Source: Streptomyces narbonensis (lineage in GTDB: Bacteria > Actinomycetota > Actinomycetes > Streptomycetales > Streptomycetaceae). Taken from it: a stretch of DNA of 64,000 bases. The notes beneath the pieces were generated by a model that was given only the letters and a program-made list of their open reading frames with translations, was not told the DNA's origin and searched no databases. Location: NCBI RefSeq assembly GCF_014649015.1, contig NZ_BMSF01000022.1:34384-98383 (forward strand). The letters run 5' to 3'. Made by a program: the position numbers and the translations under genes. Shown in pieces: positions 40,183 to 48,875 of this stretch. Numbering within the stretch: position 1 is the stretch's first letter; each line of letters opens with the position of its first letter.

Positions 40183-40390
40183 GCGTGTGCGGACTGCCGC
40201 GTGTGCGGAGCGCTGTGTGGGCGGAGCGCTGTGTGGGCGGAGCGCTGTGTGTGCCGAGCGCCGCGTGTGCCGAGCGCCGCGTGTGCCGAGCGCCGCGTGT
40301 GCCGAGCGCCGCGTGTGCCGAGCGCCGCGTGTGCCGAGCGCCGCGTGTGCCGAGCGCCGCGTGTGCCGAGCGCCGTGTGGGCGGACCCCG
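40183..40390. repeat. 16-bp minisatellite, 13 tandem units
   Basis: Thirteen head-to-tail 16-bp units fill the gap between the chitinase terminator and the reductase gene. Units 6-12 (40263-40374) are seven identical copies of GCGTGTGCCGAGCGCC. The flanking units are variants (GTGTGGGCGGAGCGCT twice, and others). A 16-bp period shifts frame each unit, so coding is excluded. The gap 40051-40468 otherwise holds only the chitinase terminator and the reductase promoter. Confidence 0.95.
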
Positions 40391-40468
40391 CGACGACGGA
40401 CCCGGCGTTCGCGCGCCGGGCGCCTCCCGCGTGTAGCGGACCGGGGCCGGGGCCGTCAGTCTGGAGAG

Positions 40469-41230
40469 ATGAGCACGATCCTGGTGACCGGTGGCACGGG
40501 AACCCTCGGCCGCCCCGTCTGCGAGCGGCTGCGCGCGGACGGCCACGACGTACGGGTCCTCAGCAGGCACTCCCCGCCGTACGCGGTCGACCTGCGACAG
40601 GGCGGGCCGCTGCTCGACCGCGCGGTCGACGGGGTGGACGCGGTCGTCCACTGCAGCAACATCCTGCGCGGCGACCAGGACGCCACGCGGATCCTGCTCG
40701 AAGCGGCACGGCGGGCCGGGGTGCCGCACCTCCTGTACATCTCGATCGTCGGCGTCGACCGGGTGCCGCTCGGCTACTACCGCACCAAGTACACGGTGGA
40801 GCGCATGATCCAGGGCTCGGGCATCGGCTGGACGCTGCTGCGCACCACCCAGTTCCACGACCTGATCCTCCGGCTGTTCGAAGGCCTCGCCAAGCCGCCC
40901 GTGATGCTGCTGCCCAAGGAGGTACGGGACCAGCCCCTGGAGGTGACGGAGGCGGCCGCGCGCCTCGCCGGGCTGGCCGCGGGGCCGCCGGCGCACCGGG
41001 TGGAGGACATGGCCGGCCCGGAGATCCGTACCTTCGTCGAGCTGGCCCACTCCTACCTGCGGGCCAGCGGCCGCCGGCGCCGCATCGTCGAGGTGCCGCT
41101 GCCGGGCAGGGCGTACCGGGGGCTGCGGCGCGGCGAGCACCTGGCACCGGACCGCGCGGTCGGCCACGTGACGTTCGACGAGTTCCTGGCGCGGCGGTTC
41201 GGCGGGCCGGAGCGGCCGACGGGGGCGTAG
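40469..41230 (+). CDS. NmrA/atypical SDR NAD(P)-binding oxidoreductase
   Basis: The 253-residue protein opens with a Rossmann motif ILVTGGTGTLGRPVCERL, then DAVVHCSNILRGDQDATRILLEAARRAGVPHLLYISIVGVDRVPLGYYRTKYTVERMIQGSGIGWTLLRTTQFHDLI, the pattern of atypical (NmrA-like) short-chain dehydrogenases that often lack catalytic tetrad residues. Here the Tyr-x3-Lys (YYRTKYTVE) is kept. The substrate is unknown. GGAGAG directly precedes the ATG at 40469. The upstream region is the 16-bp minisatellite. It converges on the ROK gene. Confidence 0.82.
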   Translation: MSTILVTGGTGTLGRPVCERLRADGHDVRVLSRHSPPYAVDLRQGGPLLDRAVDGVDAVVHCSNILRGDQDATRILLEAARRAGVPHLLYISIVGVDRVPLGYYRTKYTVERMIQGSGIGWTLLRTTQFHDLILRLFEGLAKPPVMLLPKEVRDQPLEVTEAAARLAGLAAGPPAHRVEDMAGPEIRTFVELAHSYLRASGRRRRIVEVPLPGRAYRGLRRGEHLAPDRAVGHVTFDEFLARRFGGPERPTGA

Positions 41231-41294
41231 CGGCCCATCAGGCCGGTCGGACCGTGACCCGTAGACATCTCGGCACGAATCCGCACGACTCCCC

Positions 41295-42437
41295 CTAGAG
41301 CCCCCTGGCCGGTGGCCCGAAGAGCGCGTCCTGGGCCGTGTCACGGGCGAGGAGGAGCGCGCCGCGCCGGACGGCCGCGTCGCCGAGCGCCGTCGGGCGG
41401 ACCTCCGTGCGGAGCGGGGAGAGGGCCGCCAGCTCCGACTCGACGCGGGCCGCGAGCGCGGGGCCGCCCTGGTGCCCCGTCTCGCCCGCGAGGACCACGC
41501 AGCCCGGGTCCAGGACGGAGGCGATGGCCGCCGCGCCGACGGCCAGGCGGCGGGCGAGTGCGTCCAGGAAGGGGGCGTGGGCCGAGGCGAGTGCCTCGGA
41601 CGGGGCGAGGCCGTGGGCGGCGGCCAGGGTCTCGACGGCGGCCGCGCAGGCCAGTTCGTGGAAGCCGCCGTCGCAGCCGGTGGCCGAGGGGAGCCCCGAG
41701 GTGCCGGGGACCGGCAGGAAGCCGATCTCGCCCGCGCCGCCGGAGGCCCCGCGGCGCAGCCGCCCGCCGAGCACGACGGCGGCGCCGACGCCCTGGCCGA
41801 GCCAGAGCAGGACGAAGTCCTCGCGGTCGTGCGCCGCGCCCTCGCGCAGTTCGGCGAGGGCGGCGAGGTTGGTCTCGTTCTCGACGAGGACGTGGGCGGG
41901 GAGCCGCTCCTGGAGGACGCCGACGAACCGCCGGTGCCAGGCGGGCAGTCCCGAGGAGTCGCGCAGCTCTCCGGTGGCCGGGTCGATGAGGCCGGGGGCG
42001 CCGACGGCCACGGTGTGCAGCCGGTCGGCGCCGGCCTCCTTCACGGTGCGCTCCAGGAGCGTGACCGCCTTCTCGACGGCCGATCCGGTGCCGCTGTCGT
42101 CACCGACGGGCACGGAGGCCTCGGCGAGGGTGGTCCCGAGCAGGTCTGCGACGGTGACGGAGACGGAGCTGGTGCGCACGTCGAGGGCGGCGAGGTGCGC
42201 CCGGTCGGCGACGAGTCCGTACAGCTTGGCGTTGGGGCCCCGGCGCTCGGCTCCGGACTCCCCCACGACATGGACGAGCCCGGAGCCCTGGAGACGCTCG
42301 ACGAGGTCGGCGACCGTGGGGCGGGAGAGCCCGGTGAGGGTCTTGAGCTGAGTGGCCGTCAGCGGACCCTCGTCCTGGAGCAGTCGCAGGGCGAACCGGT
42401 CGTTGATGGCTCGTGCGGTGCTCGGGGATGCGGCCAT
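41295..42437 (-). CDS. ROK-family transcriptional repressor
   Basis: The 380-residue protein has an N-terminal MarR-like winged helix (residues 7-62, DRFALRLLQDEGPLTATQLKTLTGLSRPTVADLVERLQGSGLVHVVG) and a sugar-kinase-like ROK domain (VAVGAPGLIDPATGELRDSS, ENETNLAALAELREGAA). The ROK zinc cysteine cluster is reduced: only one Cys appears in TSGLPSATGCDGGFHELACAA. It probably represses the divergent MFS exporter gene 125 bases away from the operator at 42490-42510; the inducer is likely a sugar or a small sugar-like drug. Its stop codon overlaps a CTAG. Confidence 0.85.
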   Translation of the reverse strand: MAASPSTARAINDRFALRLLQDEGPLTATQLKTLTGLSRPTVADLVERLQGSGLVHVVGESGAERRGPNAKLYGLVADRAHLAALDVRTSSVSVTVADLLGTTLAEASVPVGDDSGTGSAVEKAVTLLERTVKEAGADRLHTVAVGAPGLIDPATGELRDSSGLPAWHRRFVGVLQERLPAHVLVENETNLAALAELREGAAHDREDFVLLWLGQGVGAAVVLGGRLRRGASGGAGEIGFLPVPGTSGLPSATGCDGGFHELACAAAVETLAAAHGLAPSEALASAHAPFLDALARRLAVGAAAIASVLDPGCVVLAGETGHQGGPALAARVESELAALSPLRTEVRPTALGDAAVRRGALLLARDTAQDALFGPPARGL

Positions 42438-42489
42438 GCGGCGATCCTCTCAGACGCGCTCCGGCACGGATGCCGTCCCGCGATCTATT

Positions 42490-42510
42490 TATCAGGCAGG
42501 GTTCCTGATA
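42490..42510. promoter_or_regulatory. Inverted repeat TATCAGG-N7-CCTGATA between ROK and MFS genes
   Basis: The 7-bp perfect inverted repeat overlaps a -10-like TAGTTT for the MFS gene and lies 53 bases from each direction's start region. It is the natural candidate operator for the adjacent ROK protein. Confidence 0.6.
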
Positions 42511-42562
42511 GTTTACGCGCCAGAGCACCGGCACAGCCCCACACACCACCCAGGGAGGGCAC

Positions 42563-43786
42563 ATGGCGGCGGAGACCGTCTTCAGCACCGAGCGTCTGCG
42601 GCGGGCGCGCTTCGCCGTCGCCGCGGTCTTCTGCGTCCACGGCGCGGTCACCGGCAGCTTCGCGACCCGCATCCCGTGGATCCAGGAGCACGCGGGCGTC
42701 AGCGCCGGACAGCTCGGGCTCGCGCTCGCCTTCCCCGCGCTCGGCGCCTCCCTCTCGATGCCGCTGGCCGGCGCCATCAGCCACCGCTTCGGCGCCCGCA
42801 CGGCCCTGCGCGGCCTGCTCGCCCTGTGGACGCTCTCCCTGACGCTGCCCTCGCTGGCACCGAACGTGTGGGGGCTGTGCGGCGTGCTCTTCGTGTACGG
42901 CGCGACCGCGGGCATGTCCGACGTGGCGATGAACGCGCTCGGCGTCGAGACCGAGAACCGGCTCGGCAAGTCCATCATGTCGAGCCTGCACGGCATGTGG
43001 AGCGTGGGCGCGCTGCTCGGTTCGGCCGCCGGCACGGTCGCGGCCCACATCGGCGCCGACGCCCGCGTCCACCACCTGCTCGCTGCCCTGACCCTCACCG
43101 CGCTCGGCCTGGCCTGCTGCCAGGGCGTCCTGGACGTCCAGAGCTCCCCGGACGAGGAGGCACCGCCACGGTTCTCCCTGCCGCCGAAGTCCGCGCTGGT
43201 CATCGGCGCCATCGGCTTCTGCGCGGTCTTCGCGGAGGGCGCCAGCCTCGACTGGTCGGCCGTCTACCTCCAGGACGAGCTGGGCAGTTCGGCCGGGCTC
43301 GCGGCCGCTTCGACGACCGCCTTCGCGCTGACGATGGCCGTGGCCCGGCTGGTCGGCGACCGCGTCGTGGACCGCTTCGGCGCGGTCCGTACGGTACGGG
43401 TCGGGGGCGCCGTCGCCACCCTCGGCGGGCTCATGGTCGTCCTCGCCCCGCACGCCGCCGTCGCGATGGCCGGTTTCGGCCTCATCGGGCTCGGCGTCGC
43501 CGTCGTCGTCCCGCTCGCCTTCGCCGCGGCGGCCCGCAGCGGGCCGAACCCCAGCCAGGCCATCGCGGGCGTCGCCACCATCACGTACACCTCGGGTCTC
43601 ATCGCCCCCTCGGCGATCGGCGGCATCGCCGACGCGACCTCGCTCCTCTTCTCCTTCGGCCTGGTCACCCTGCTGGCCCTGGGCCTGGTGCTCGGCGCGG
43701 GCGTGCTCCGGTCCGGCGCCCGCTCGGCGGCGGCCTCGACCCGCGCCGACGACGCCGCGGCGAAGAGCCCCGGCCCGGTCGCGTAA
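42563..43786 (+). CDS. MFS transporter, YbjJ-like
   Basis: The 407-residue protein has 12 predicted membrane segments. Features include FATRIPWIQEHAGVSAGQLGLALAFPALGASLSMPLAG, HRFGARTALRG (MFS loop 2-3) and NALGVETENRLGKSIMSSLHGMWSVGALLGSAAG, typical of the YbjJ/FucP-like group that includes sugar and drug exporters. The Ala/Arg-rich tail is cytoplasmic. GGGAGGG precedes the ATG at 42563. It is transcribed divergently from the ROK repressor, which suggests regulation by it. A 17-bp-stem terminator follows. Confidence 0.83.
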   Translation: MAAETVFSTERLRRARFAVAAVFCVHGAVTGSFATRIPWIQEHAGVSAGQLGLALAFPALGASLSMPLAGAISHRFGARTALRGLLALWTLSLTLPSLAPNVWGLCGVLFVYGATAGMSDVAMNALGVETENRLGKSIMSSLHGMWSVGALLGSAAGTVAAHIGADARVHHLLAALTLTALGLACCQGVLDVQSSPDEEAPPRFSLPPKSALVIGAIGFCAVFAEGASLDWSAVYLQDELGSSAGLAAASTTAFALTMAVARLVGDRVVDRFGAVRTVRVGGAVATLGGLMVVLAPHAAVAMAGFGLIGLGVAVVVPLAFAAAARSGPNPSQAIAGVATITYTSGLIAPSAIGGIADATSLLFSFGLVTLLALGLVLGAGVLRSGARSAAASTRADDAAAKSPGPVA

Positions 43787-43810
43787 CGGCGACCCGCGCA
43801 ACGGCGACCG

Positions 43811-43848
43811 CGCCCCGGGTCCGTCCGGATGCGGACGGGCCCGGGGCG
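43811..43848 (+). terminator. Hairpin after the MFS gene
   Basis: CGCCCCGGGTCCGTCCG pairs with CGGACGGGCCCGGGGCG (17 bp, one G-U) over a 4-base loop, 24 bases after the stop codon. Confidence 0.85.
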
Positions 43849-43850
43849 CA

Positions 43851-43893
43851 GGACGCGAGGCGGTTCCGAGACGCCGGACGCGAGGCGGTTCCG
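43851..43893. repeat. 18-bp direct repeat upstream of the uracil permease
   Basis: GGACGCGAGGCGGTTCCG occurs at 43851-43868 and again at 43876-43893, 25 bases apart start to start. The second copy ends 15 bases before a -10-like TAGCAT (43909-43914) for the permease. This looks like an activator or repressor array. Confidence 0.6.
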
Positions 43894-43973
43894 GCAGGTC
43901 GGGGCGCATAGCATGTGGCTGATCTTTTGCGGTCACGACACGGCCGCCGGAACCTCGGAACGGGAGCGACCTC

Positions 43974-45374
43974 ATGAACCTCGGCGTGCGCTGGACCCTG
44001 CACGGCGACGGGAGAACACCTGCTCCCGGGGCCGTCGTCCGGCCGGACGAGCGGCTCTCCTGGCCCCGTACCGTCGGCCTCGGCGCCCAGCACGTCGTCG
44101 CCATGTTCGGGGCGTCCTTCGTCGCCCCGGTCCTCATGGGTCTGGACCCGAACCTCGCGATCATGATGTCCGGTGTCGCGACCGCGATCTTCCTCCTCGC
44201 GACCCGCGGCACCGTCCCGTCCTACCTGGGCTGCTCGCTCTCCTTCGTGGGCGTCGCCGCCGCCATCCGGGCCTCGGGCGGCACCAGCGCCACCGTGACC
44301 GGCGCGGTCCTCGTCGTCGGCGGGGTGCTCTTCCTCGCCGGTCTCGCGGTGCGGAAGTTCGGCGCGCGGATCATCCACGCGGCGATGCCGCCGATCGTGA
44401 CCGGCGCCGTCGTCATGCTGATCGGCTTCAACCTGGCCCCGGTCACCGCGTCGACGTACTGGCCGCAGGACCAGTGGACGGCGCTGCTCGTCATGCTGTT
44501 CACCGGTCTGGCCGTGGTCTGTCTGCGCGGCTTCTGGTCCCGGATCGCGATCTTCCTCGGTCTGATCTTCGGCTACGCCATCTCCTGGATCTTCGACCTC
44601 GTCTTCGGCAGGATCCACTCGATGTCCCCGAGCGGCCAGGTCACCGACCACTGGCGACTCGACCTGTCCGGTGTGTCGCAGGCCGACTGGATCGGGCTCC
44701 CGTCCTTCCACGGACCGAGCTTCGAGTGGTCCGCCGTCCTGGTCGCGCTGCCCGTGGTCATCGCACTGATCGCCGAGAACGCCGGACACGTCAAGGCCGT
44801 CGGCGAGATGACCGGGGACAACCTGGACGACAAGCTCGGCACGGCCATCGCCGCCGACGGCGCCGCCTCGATGCTGTCGACCGCCGTGGGCGGCCCGCCG
44901 AACACCACGTACTCCGAGAACATCGGCGTCATGGCCGCCACCCGGGTCTACTCGACCGCCGCCTACTGGGCCGCGGCCGGCTTCGCGCTCCTCTTCGGCC
45001 TCTGCCCCAAGTTCGGCGCGATCGTCGCCGCCATCCCCGGCGGGGTCCTCGGCGGCATCACCGTGATCCTCTACGGCATGATCGGCCTGCTCGGCGCCCA
45101 GATCTGGATCAACGCCAAGGTCGACCTGCGCAACCCGCTCAACCTGGTCCCGGCCGCCGCCGGCATCATCATCGGCGTCGGCGGGGTGAAGCTCGCCTTC
45201 ACCGACACCTTCGAGCTGGGCGGCATCGCGCTCGGCACGATCGTCGTCATCACCGGCTACCACGTGCTGCGGGCTTTCGCCCCGGCCCACCTGAAGGAGC
45301 AGGAACCCCTCCTGGACTCCGGCACGAGCTCGTACGAGAGCACCTCCGACGAGGATCCGCTGTCGAAGAGCTGA
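43974..45374 (+). CDS. Uracil/xanthine permease (NCS2 family)
   Basis: The 466-residue protein has about 12-14 membrane segments and NCS2 signatures: LGAQHVVAMFGASFVAPVLMG, the central QNAGxxxxTGV-like region IALIAENAGHVKAVGEMTGDNLDD (Glu at the substrate position, as in UraA-type), and VGGPPNTTYSENIGVMAATRVYS. The UraA/PyrP subgroup is indicated, so uracil uptake is the best call; xanthine is less likely. The ATG at 43974 has GGAGCG upstream. The 18-bp direct repeat lies in the promoter region. Confidence 0.88.
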   Translation: MNLGVRWTLHGDGRTPAPGAVVRPDERLSWPRTVGLGAQHVVAMFGASFVAPVLMGLDPNLAIMMSGVATAIFLLATRGTVPSYLGCSLSFVGVAAAIRASGGTSATVTGAVLVVGGVLFLAGLAVRKFGARIIHAAMPPIVTGAVVMLIGFNLAPVTASTYWPQDQWTALLVMLFTGLAVVCLRGFWSRIAIFLGLIFGYAISWIFDLVFGRIHSMSPSGQVTDHWRLDLSGVSQADWIGLPSFHGPSFEWSAVLVALPVVIALIAENAGHVKAVGEMTGDNLDDKLGTAIAADGAASMLSTAVGGPPNTTYSENIGVMAATRVYSTAAYWAAAGFALLFGLCPKFGAIVAAIPGGVLGGITVILYGMIGLLGAQIWINAKVDLRNPLNLVPAAAGIIIGVGGVKLAFTDTFELGGIALGTIVVITGYHVLRAFAPAHLKEQEPLLDSGTSSYESTSDEDPLSKS

Positions 45375-45396
45375 CTGATTCGCCCGTTCTGGGGAA

Positions 45397-45428
45397 GCCG
45401 GGCCCGGGGAGTTCCCTCCCGGCCCGGC
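45397..45428 (+). terminator. Hairpin after the uracil permease
   Basis: GCCGGGCCCGGG faces CCCGGCCCGGC with one unpaired base, 23 bases after the stop codon and 19 before the next start. Confidence 0.55.
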
Positions 45429-45446
45429 GCCTGGAAACCTGCCCCC

Positions 45447-46214
45447 ATGGCGCAGACCCAGCAGCTCGGGCAGGACAGCGGTCATGACATCGGCGGGGAC
45501 GTCGCCCGGGAGACCGGTCGGGAAGCCGGTCGGGACATCGGGCAGTTCGTGGCGGTCGATCCCGTGGTCGACCGCATGCGCACCCTTCGCACCACCTGGC
45601 ATCCGGCCGACGGGGTCGCGGTCTTCAACCGCGTCTACCTGACGGTCACCGAGGAGATCGGCCACGCGATCCAGGCGGGCACCTTCGCCGACCGCACGGC
45701 CGCCGCCACCCTCGACGTGCGCTTCGCCGAGCGCTACCTCACGGCGGTCGACGCCGTCGCCGCCGGCGGCCCGGCGCCCGCCTGCTGGCGGCCGCTCTTC
45801 CACTACCGGCGCCACCCCGGCGTGCGCCCCCTGCAGTTCGCGCTCGCCGGGATCAACGCCCACGTCGGCCACGACCTGGCGCTCGCCGTGGTCGACACGT
45901 GCCGCGCCCTGGAGTGCACGCCGGCCGACCTGGAGGACGAGTTCGACCAGGTCGGCGACATCCTCCTGCTCCTGGAGGAGCGCATCAGGGAGGAACTGAT
46001 GCCGGGCCCGGACCTCCTGGAGATCGCGGACCCGCTGACGCATCTGCTCGGCTGCTGGAGCCTGGACCGGGCCCGCGACGGGGCCTGGCTGGCCGCGCGC
46101 TCGCTCTGGCAGCTGCGCGGGCTGCCGGAGCTGGCCGGGGAGTTCACCGAGCGCCTCGACCGCTCGGTGGGCCTGGTGGGGCGGATGCTGCTCACGCCGC
46201 TCACCAGGCCGTGA
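45447..46214 (+). CDS. DUF5995-family protein
   Basis: The 255-residue protein has an N-terminal 35-residue hydrophilic region (GHDIGGDVARETGREAGRDIG, with a repeated Gly-Arg pattern), then a helical domain with FNRVYLTVTEEIGHAIQAGTF, FAERYLTAVDA and FALAGINAHVGHDLALAVVDTC, the motif by which I recognise DUF5995. The function is unknown. His and Asn residues in the GINAHVGHDL motif could bind a metal. It converges on davB with 13 bases between stop codons. Confidence 0.8.
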   Translation: MAQTQQLGQDSGHDIGGDVARETGREAGRDIGQFVAVDPVVDRMRTLRTTWHPADGVAVFNRVYLTVTEEIGHAIQAGTFADRTAAATLDVRFAERYLTAVDAVAAGGPAPACWRPLFHYRRHPGVRPLQFALAGINAHVGHDLALAVVDTCRALECTPADLEDEFDQVGDILLLLEERIREELMPGPDLLEIADPLTHLLGCWSLDRARDGAWLAARSLWQLRGLPELAGEFTERLDRSVGLVGRMLLTPLTRP

Positions 46215-46227
46215 CCCGTACGGGGAC

Positions 46228-47925
46228 TCAGTCCTCCGGCAGCTCGACCGGGGCGATCTCCTCGTAGACGTCGCCCGGGCCGGGGTTGGTGGCGTCGGTG
46301 CCGCCGCCGAAGTGGTGCATCACGCCCCAGACCGCGTTGAGCGCCGTCTGCACCGCGCCCTCGGCCCAGCCGGCCGTCCAGGAGATGTCGTCGCCCGCGA
46401 GGAAGATGCCGCGCTTGTCCTCGGGCAGCCCCTCCTGCATGAAGTGCGTGAACAGGCGGCGCTGGTAGCGATAGTGGCCCGGCAGGTTCGCCTTGAAGGC
46501 GCCCATGAAGTAGGGCTCGTTCTCCCAGGAGACCGTCACGGGGTTGCCGATGATGTGCTTCCGGATGTCGACCTTCGGGTAGATCTCCCCGAGCGACTTC
46601 AGCATGACCTCCATGCGCTCGTTCGCGGAGAGCGGCAGCCACTTCAGGCTGTCATCGCACCACGTGTACGAGAGGCAGATGGTGGCCGGCTTGTCCGGGC
46701 CGTCGTCCAGGAGGTACGTGCCGCGGGTCATCCGGTCCGTCAGCGTCATCGACATGACGTCACGGCCGGTCTCCTCGTCCTTGTCCAGCCAGAACGGCCG
46801 GTCGACAGGCACGAAGAGCTTCGACGACTCCATGTAGTGGGTGCGCTCGATCGCCGTCCAGTGGTCGATCGGGAAGAGCGAGTCGTCACAGGCGATCTTG
46901 GAGAGCAGCATCCACGACTGGGCGGTGAAGATCGCCGCAGGGAAGGTGCGGATGTCGCCGGAGGCGTCCGTGACGGTGATCCGGTTGCCGGCGGTCCGGT
47001 TGAGCCGGGTCACGGCCGGCTTCGGGGTGCCCTCGTGCAGGGAGCTGAGCGAGGTGCCCTGCGCCCAGTAGACGATCTTCTCCGGCTCGCGCTCCCACAG
47101 GCGCAGCGGCAGCTGCTGCGAGCCGCCCACGATGCCGCGGTGGTGGTCGTCGGCCTCGGTGTAGACGACGCGGAGGATCTCCAGGATGGAGTTGGGGAAG
47201 TCGGTGTCCCAGCCGCCGGTGCCGAAGCCGACCTGGCCGAAGATCTCGCGGTGCCGGAAGGACTTGAAGGACTCGGACTCGCAGAGGAAGCCGTAGAAGG
47301 TCTGGTTGTCGAGCTTCTCGACGAGCTTCGACCAGATCTCGCGGATGCGCGGGACGTCGCGCTCGCGCATGGCCTGGTTCATGTCGGAGAAGTCGGCGCC
47401 CTCGTCCAGACAGGCGTTCCACGCGTTCATCACGTCGCGGTAGACCTGCGGGAGGTCGTCGACGGTGGTGGCGTAGTGCGACTCGCCCTTGAGGTCGACG
47501 ACGGTCGAGGGGGTCGACTCGGCCAGCGGGTTCGGGAAGGGCGTGGTCTCCAGGCCGACGAGGTCGATGTAGTGCTGGAGCGCGGTCGAGGAGGGCGGGA
47601 AGCGCATCGCGCCCATCTCGGCGGTGAGGCCCTCGGTGGCGGTGCCCTCGAAGCCCACGGTCCGCAGTCGGCCGCCGATCTGGTCGGCCTCGTAGACGAC
47701 GGGCTTGAGGCCCATCTTCATGAGCTCGTACGCGGCGATGATGCCGGACAGACCGCCGCCGATGACGGCGACCTCGGTGCCGTGCTCGGTGGCCGGTATC
47801 TGACCGAGCCCGGCCGGGTGGGCCAGGAAGTCGTCGTAGGCGTACGGGAAGTCCGGACCGAACATGGTGATCGGCGGCTGGCCGTCGCTGTGGGGGACGG
47901 CGGTCGTGGGCACCGTGGACGTCAT
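46228..47925 (-). CDS. davB: Lysine 2-monooxygenase-like flavin amine oxidase
   Basis: The 565-residue protein has an FAD-binding motif VAVIGGGLSGIIAAYELMKM (about residues 50-70) and amine-oxidase signatures (GGRLRTVGFEG, MGAMRFPPSSTALQHY, IFLAGDDISWTAGWAEGAVQTALNAVWG). Throughout it closely resembles the Pseudomonas lysine 2-monooxygenase DavB: the opening PITMFGPDFPYAYDDFLAHPAGLG, GQVGFGTGGWDTDFPNSILEILRVVYTEADDHH, SYTWCDDSLKWLP and the final NPGPGDVYEEIAP are shared family features as I remember them. It should convert L-lysine to 5-aminovaleramide with O2. Tryptophan 2-monooxygenase is the main alternative. The ATG at 47925 follows AAGGAG. It is 58 bases downstream of the amidase, forming a two-gene operon. 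Confidence 0.85.
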   Translation of the reverse strand: MTSTVPTTAVPHSDGQPPITMFGPDFPYAYDDFLAHPAGLGQIPATEHGTEVAVIGGGLSGIIAAYELMKMGLKPVVYEADQIGGRLRTVGFEGTATEGLTAEMGAMRFPPSSTALQHYIDLVGLETTPFPNPLAESTPSTVVDLKGESHYATTVDDLPQVYRDVMNAWNACLDEGADFSDMNQAMRERDVPRIREIWSKLVEKLDNQTFYGFLCESESFKSFRHREIFGQVGFGTGGWDTDFPNSILEILRVVYTEADDHHRGIVGGSQQLPLRLWEREPEKIVYWAQGTSLSSLHEGTPKPAVTRLNRTAGNRITVTDASGDIRTFPAAIFTAQSWMLLSKIACDDSLFPIDHWTAIERTHYMESSKLFVPVDRPFWLDKDEETGRDVMSMTLTDRMTRGTYLLDDGPDKPATICLSYTWCDDSLKWLPLSANERMEVMLKSLGEIYPKVDIRKHIIGNPVTVSWENEPYFMGAFKANLPGHYRYQRRLFTHFMQEGLPEDKRGIFLAGDDISWTAGWAEGAVQTALNAVWGVMHHFGGGTDATNPGPGDVYEEIAPVELPED

Positions 47926-47983
47926 GGGGTACGGACTCCTTGCACGGAAAAAGGTGAGGCGGTCGGGAAGGCGGGGGGGCGGC

Positions 47984-48790
47984 TCAGACGAGGGGGCCGT
48001 AGAGGCCCGGGCGCCGGTCGCGGAGGTAGGGGTTCTCCGCGCGGGAGGCCGCCAGGAATTCGGGGTCGACATCCCCGATGACGAGCTCCTCGCCCCGCCC
48101 GGCGCGGGCGCGGGCGGTGCCGTCGGGGCCGGCCAGGGCGGAGAGGCCGACGAACTCGAAGTCGCCCTCGGGGCCGGTCCGGTTGGCGTACGCGATGTAC
48201 AGCTGGTTCTCGAAGGCACGGACCGGCACCACGGACAGGGGCACGATCTCGGCGGGGTGCATGAGCGCGGTCGGCACGAGGAGGAGGTCCGTGCCGGCCA
48301 GCGCGTGCGCCCGTACGTTCTCCGGGAACTCGACGTCGTAGCAGATCATCATGCCGACGGTGAGTCCGCCGAGCTCGGCCTGGACGACGGCCTGGTCACC
48401 GGGGGTGAACCAGGTCGTCTCGAAGCCGCCGAAGAGGTGGGTCTTTCGGTAGTCGGCGAGCACGTCCCCGTCGGGGCCGACGAGCCGGGCCGCGTTGTAG
48501 AGGACTCCGTGGCGCTCGGTGTCCCGCTCCGGGTAGCCGTAGCCGACGGCGAGGCCGTGGCGCACGGCGATCGCCGCGACGGCGCGGGCGGAGGGGCCGT
48601 CGGCCGGTTCGGCCAGGCGCGCCATGTCGGCGCCGATGGCGTAGCCGGTGAGGAAGAGCTCGGGGGCGAGCAGGACGCCCGCTCCGGCGGCGGCGGCGCG
48701 GGCGGCGGCCTCGTCGAGGATCTTGAGGTTGGCGGCCACGTCACCGAGCTCGCCGGAGCTCTGGAGCAGGGCGGTGCGCAGCGCGGGCAT
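47984..48790 (-). CDS. davA: 5-Aminovaleramidase-like carbon-nitrogen hydrolase
   Basis: The 268-residue protein is a nitrilase-superfamily hydrolase with the full catalytic triad: Glu in GVLLAPELFLTGYAIG, Lys in DYRKTHLFGGFE and Cys in MMICYDVEFPENVRAHALAG. Overall sequence and pairing match DavA, which hydrolyses 5-aminovaleramide to 5-aminovalerate and ammonia. Together with the following oxidase it would convert lysine to 5-aminovalerate. An alternative is a general aliphatic amidase. The start at 48790 has GGATCG upstream. Three TTGCGC-like boxes lie 86-144 bases upstream. Confidence 0.85.
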   Translation of the reverse strand: MPALRTALLQSSGELGDVAANLKILDEAAARAAAAGAGVLLAPELFLTGYAIGADMARLAEPADGPSARAVAAIAVRHGLAVGYGYPERDTERHGVLYNAARLVGPDGDVLADYRKTHLFGGFETTWFTPGDQAVVQAELGGLTVGMMICYDVEFPENVRAHALAGTDLLLVPTALMHPAEIVPLSVVPVRAFENQLYIAYANRTGPEGDFEFVGLSALAGPDGTARARAGRGEELVIGDVDPEFLAASRAENPYLRDRRPGLYGPLV

Positions 48791-48875
48791 GGGCGATCCT
48801 CGGGTGGGTCGGAGTACAAGGGGAAGACGTCAAAAACGGTACGGTTTCGCGCTCTGTTCGGACAAGGCGGGAGCG

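Noticed and set aside
40190..40390. Possible CRISPR-like array at the 16-bp repeats
   Set aside because: Units are contiguous without spacers and are shorter than CRISPR repeats; no cas gene is near. It is a minisatellite.
41286..41298. GACTCCCCCTAG at the ROK stop codon, resembling the right end of the CTAG palindromes
   Set aside because: Only a half-site with a mismatch exists, and no matching left end is found nearby. It could be a chance or decayed end.
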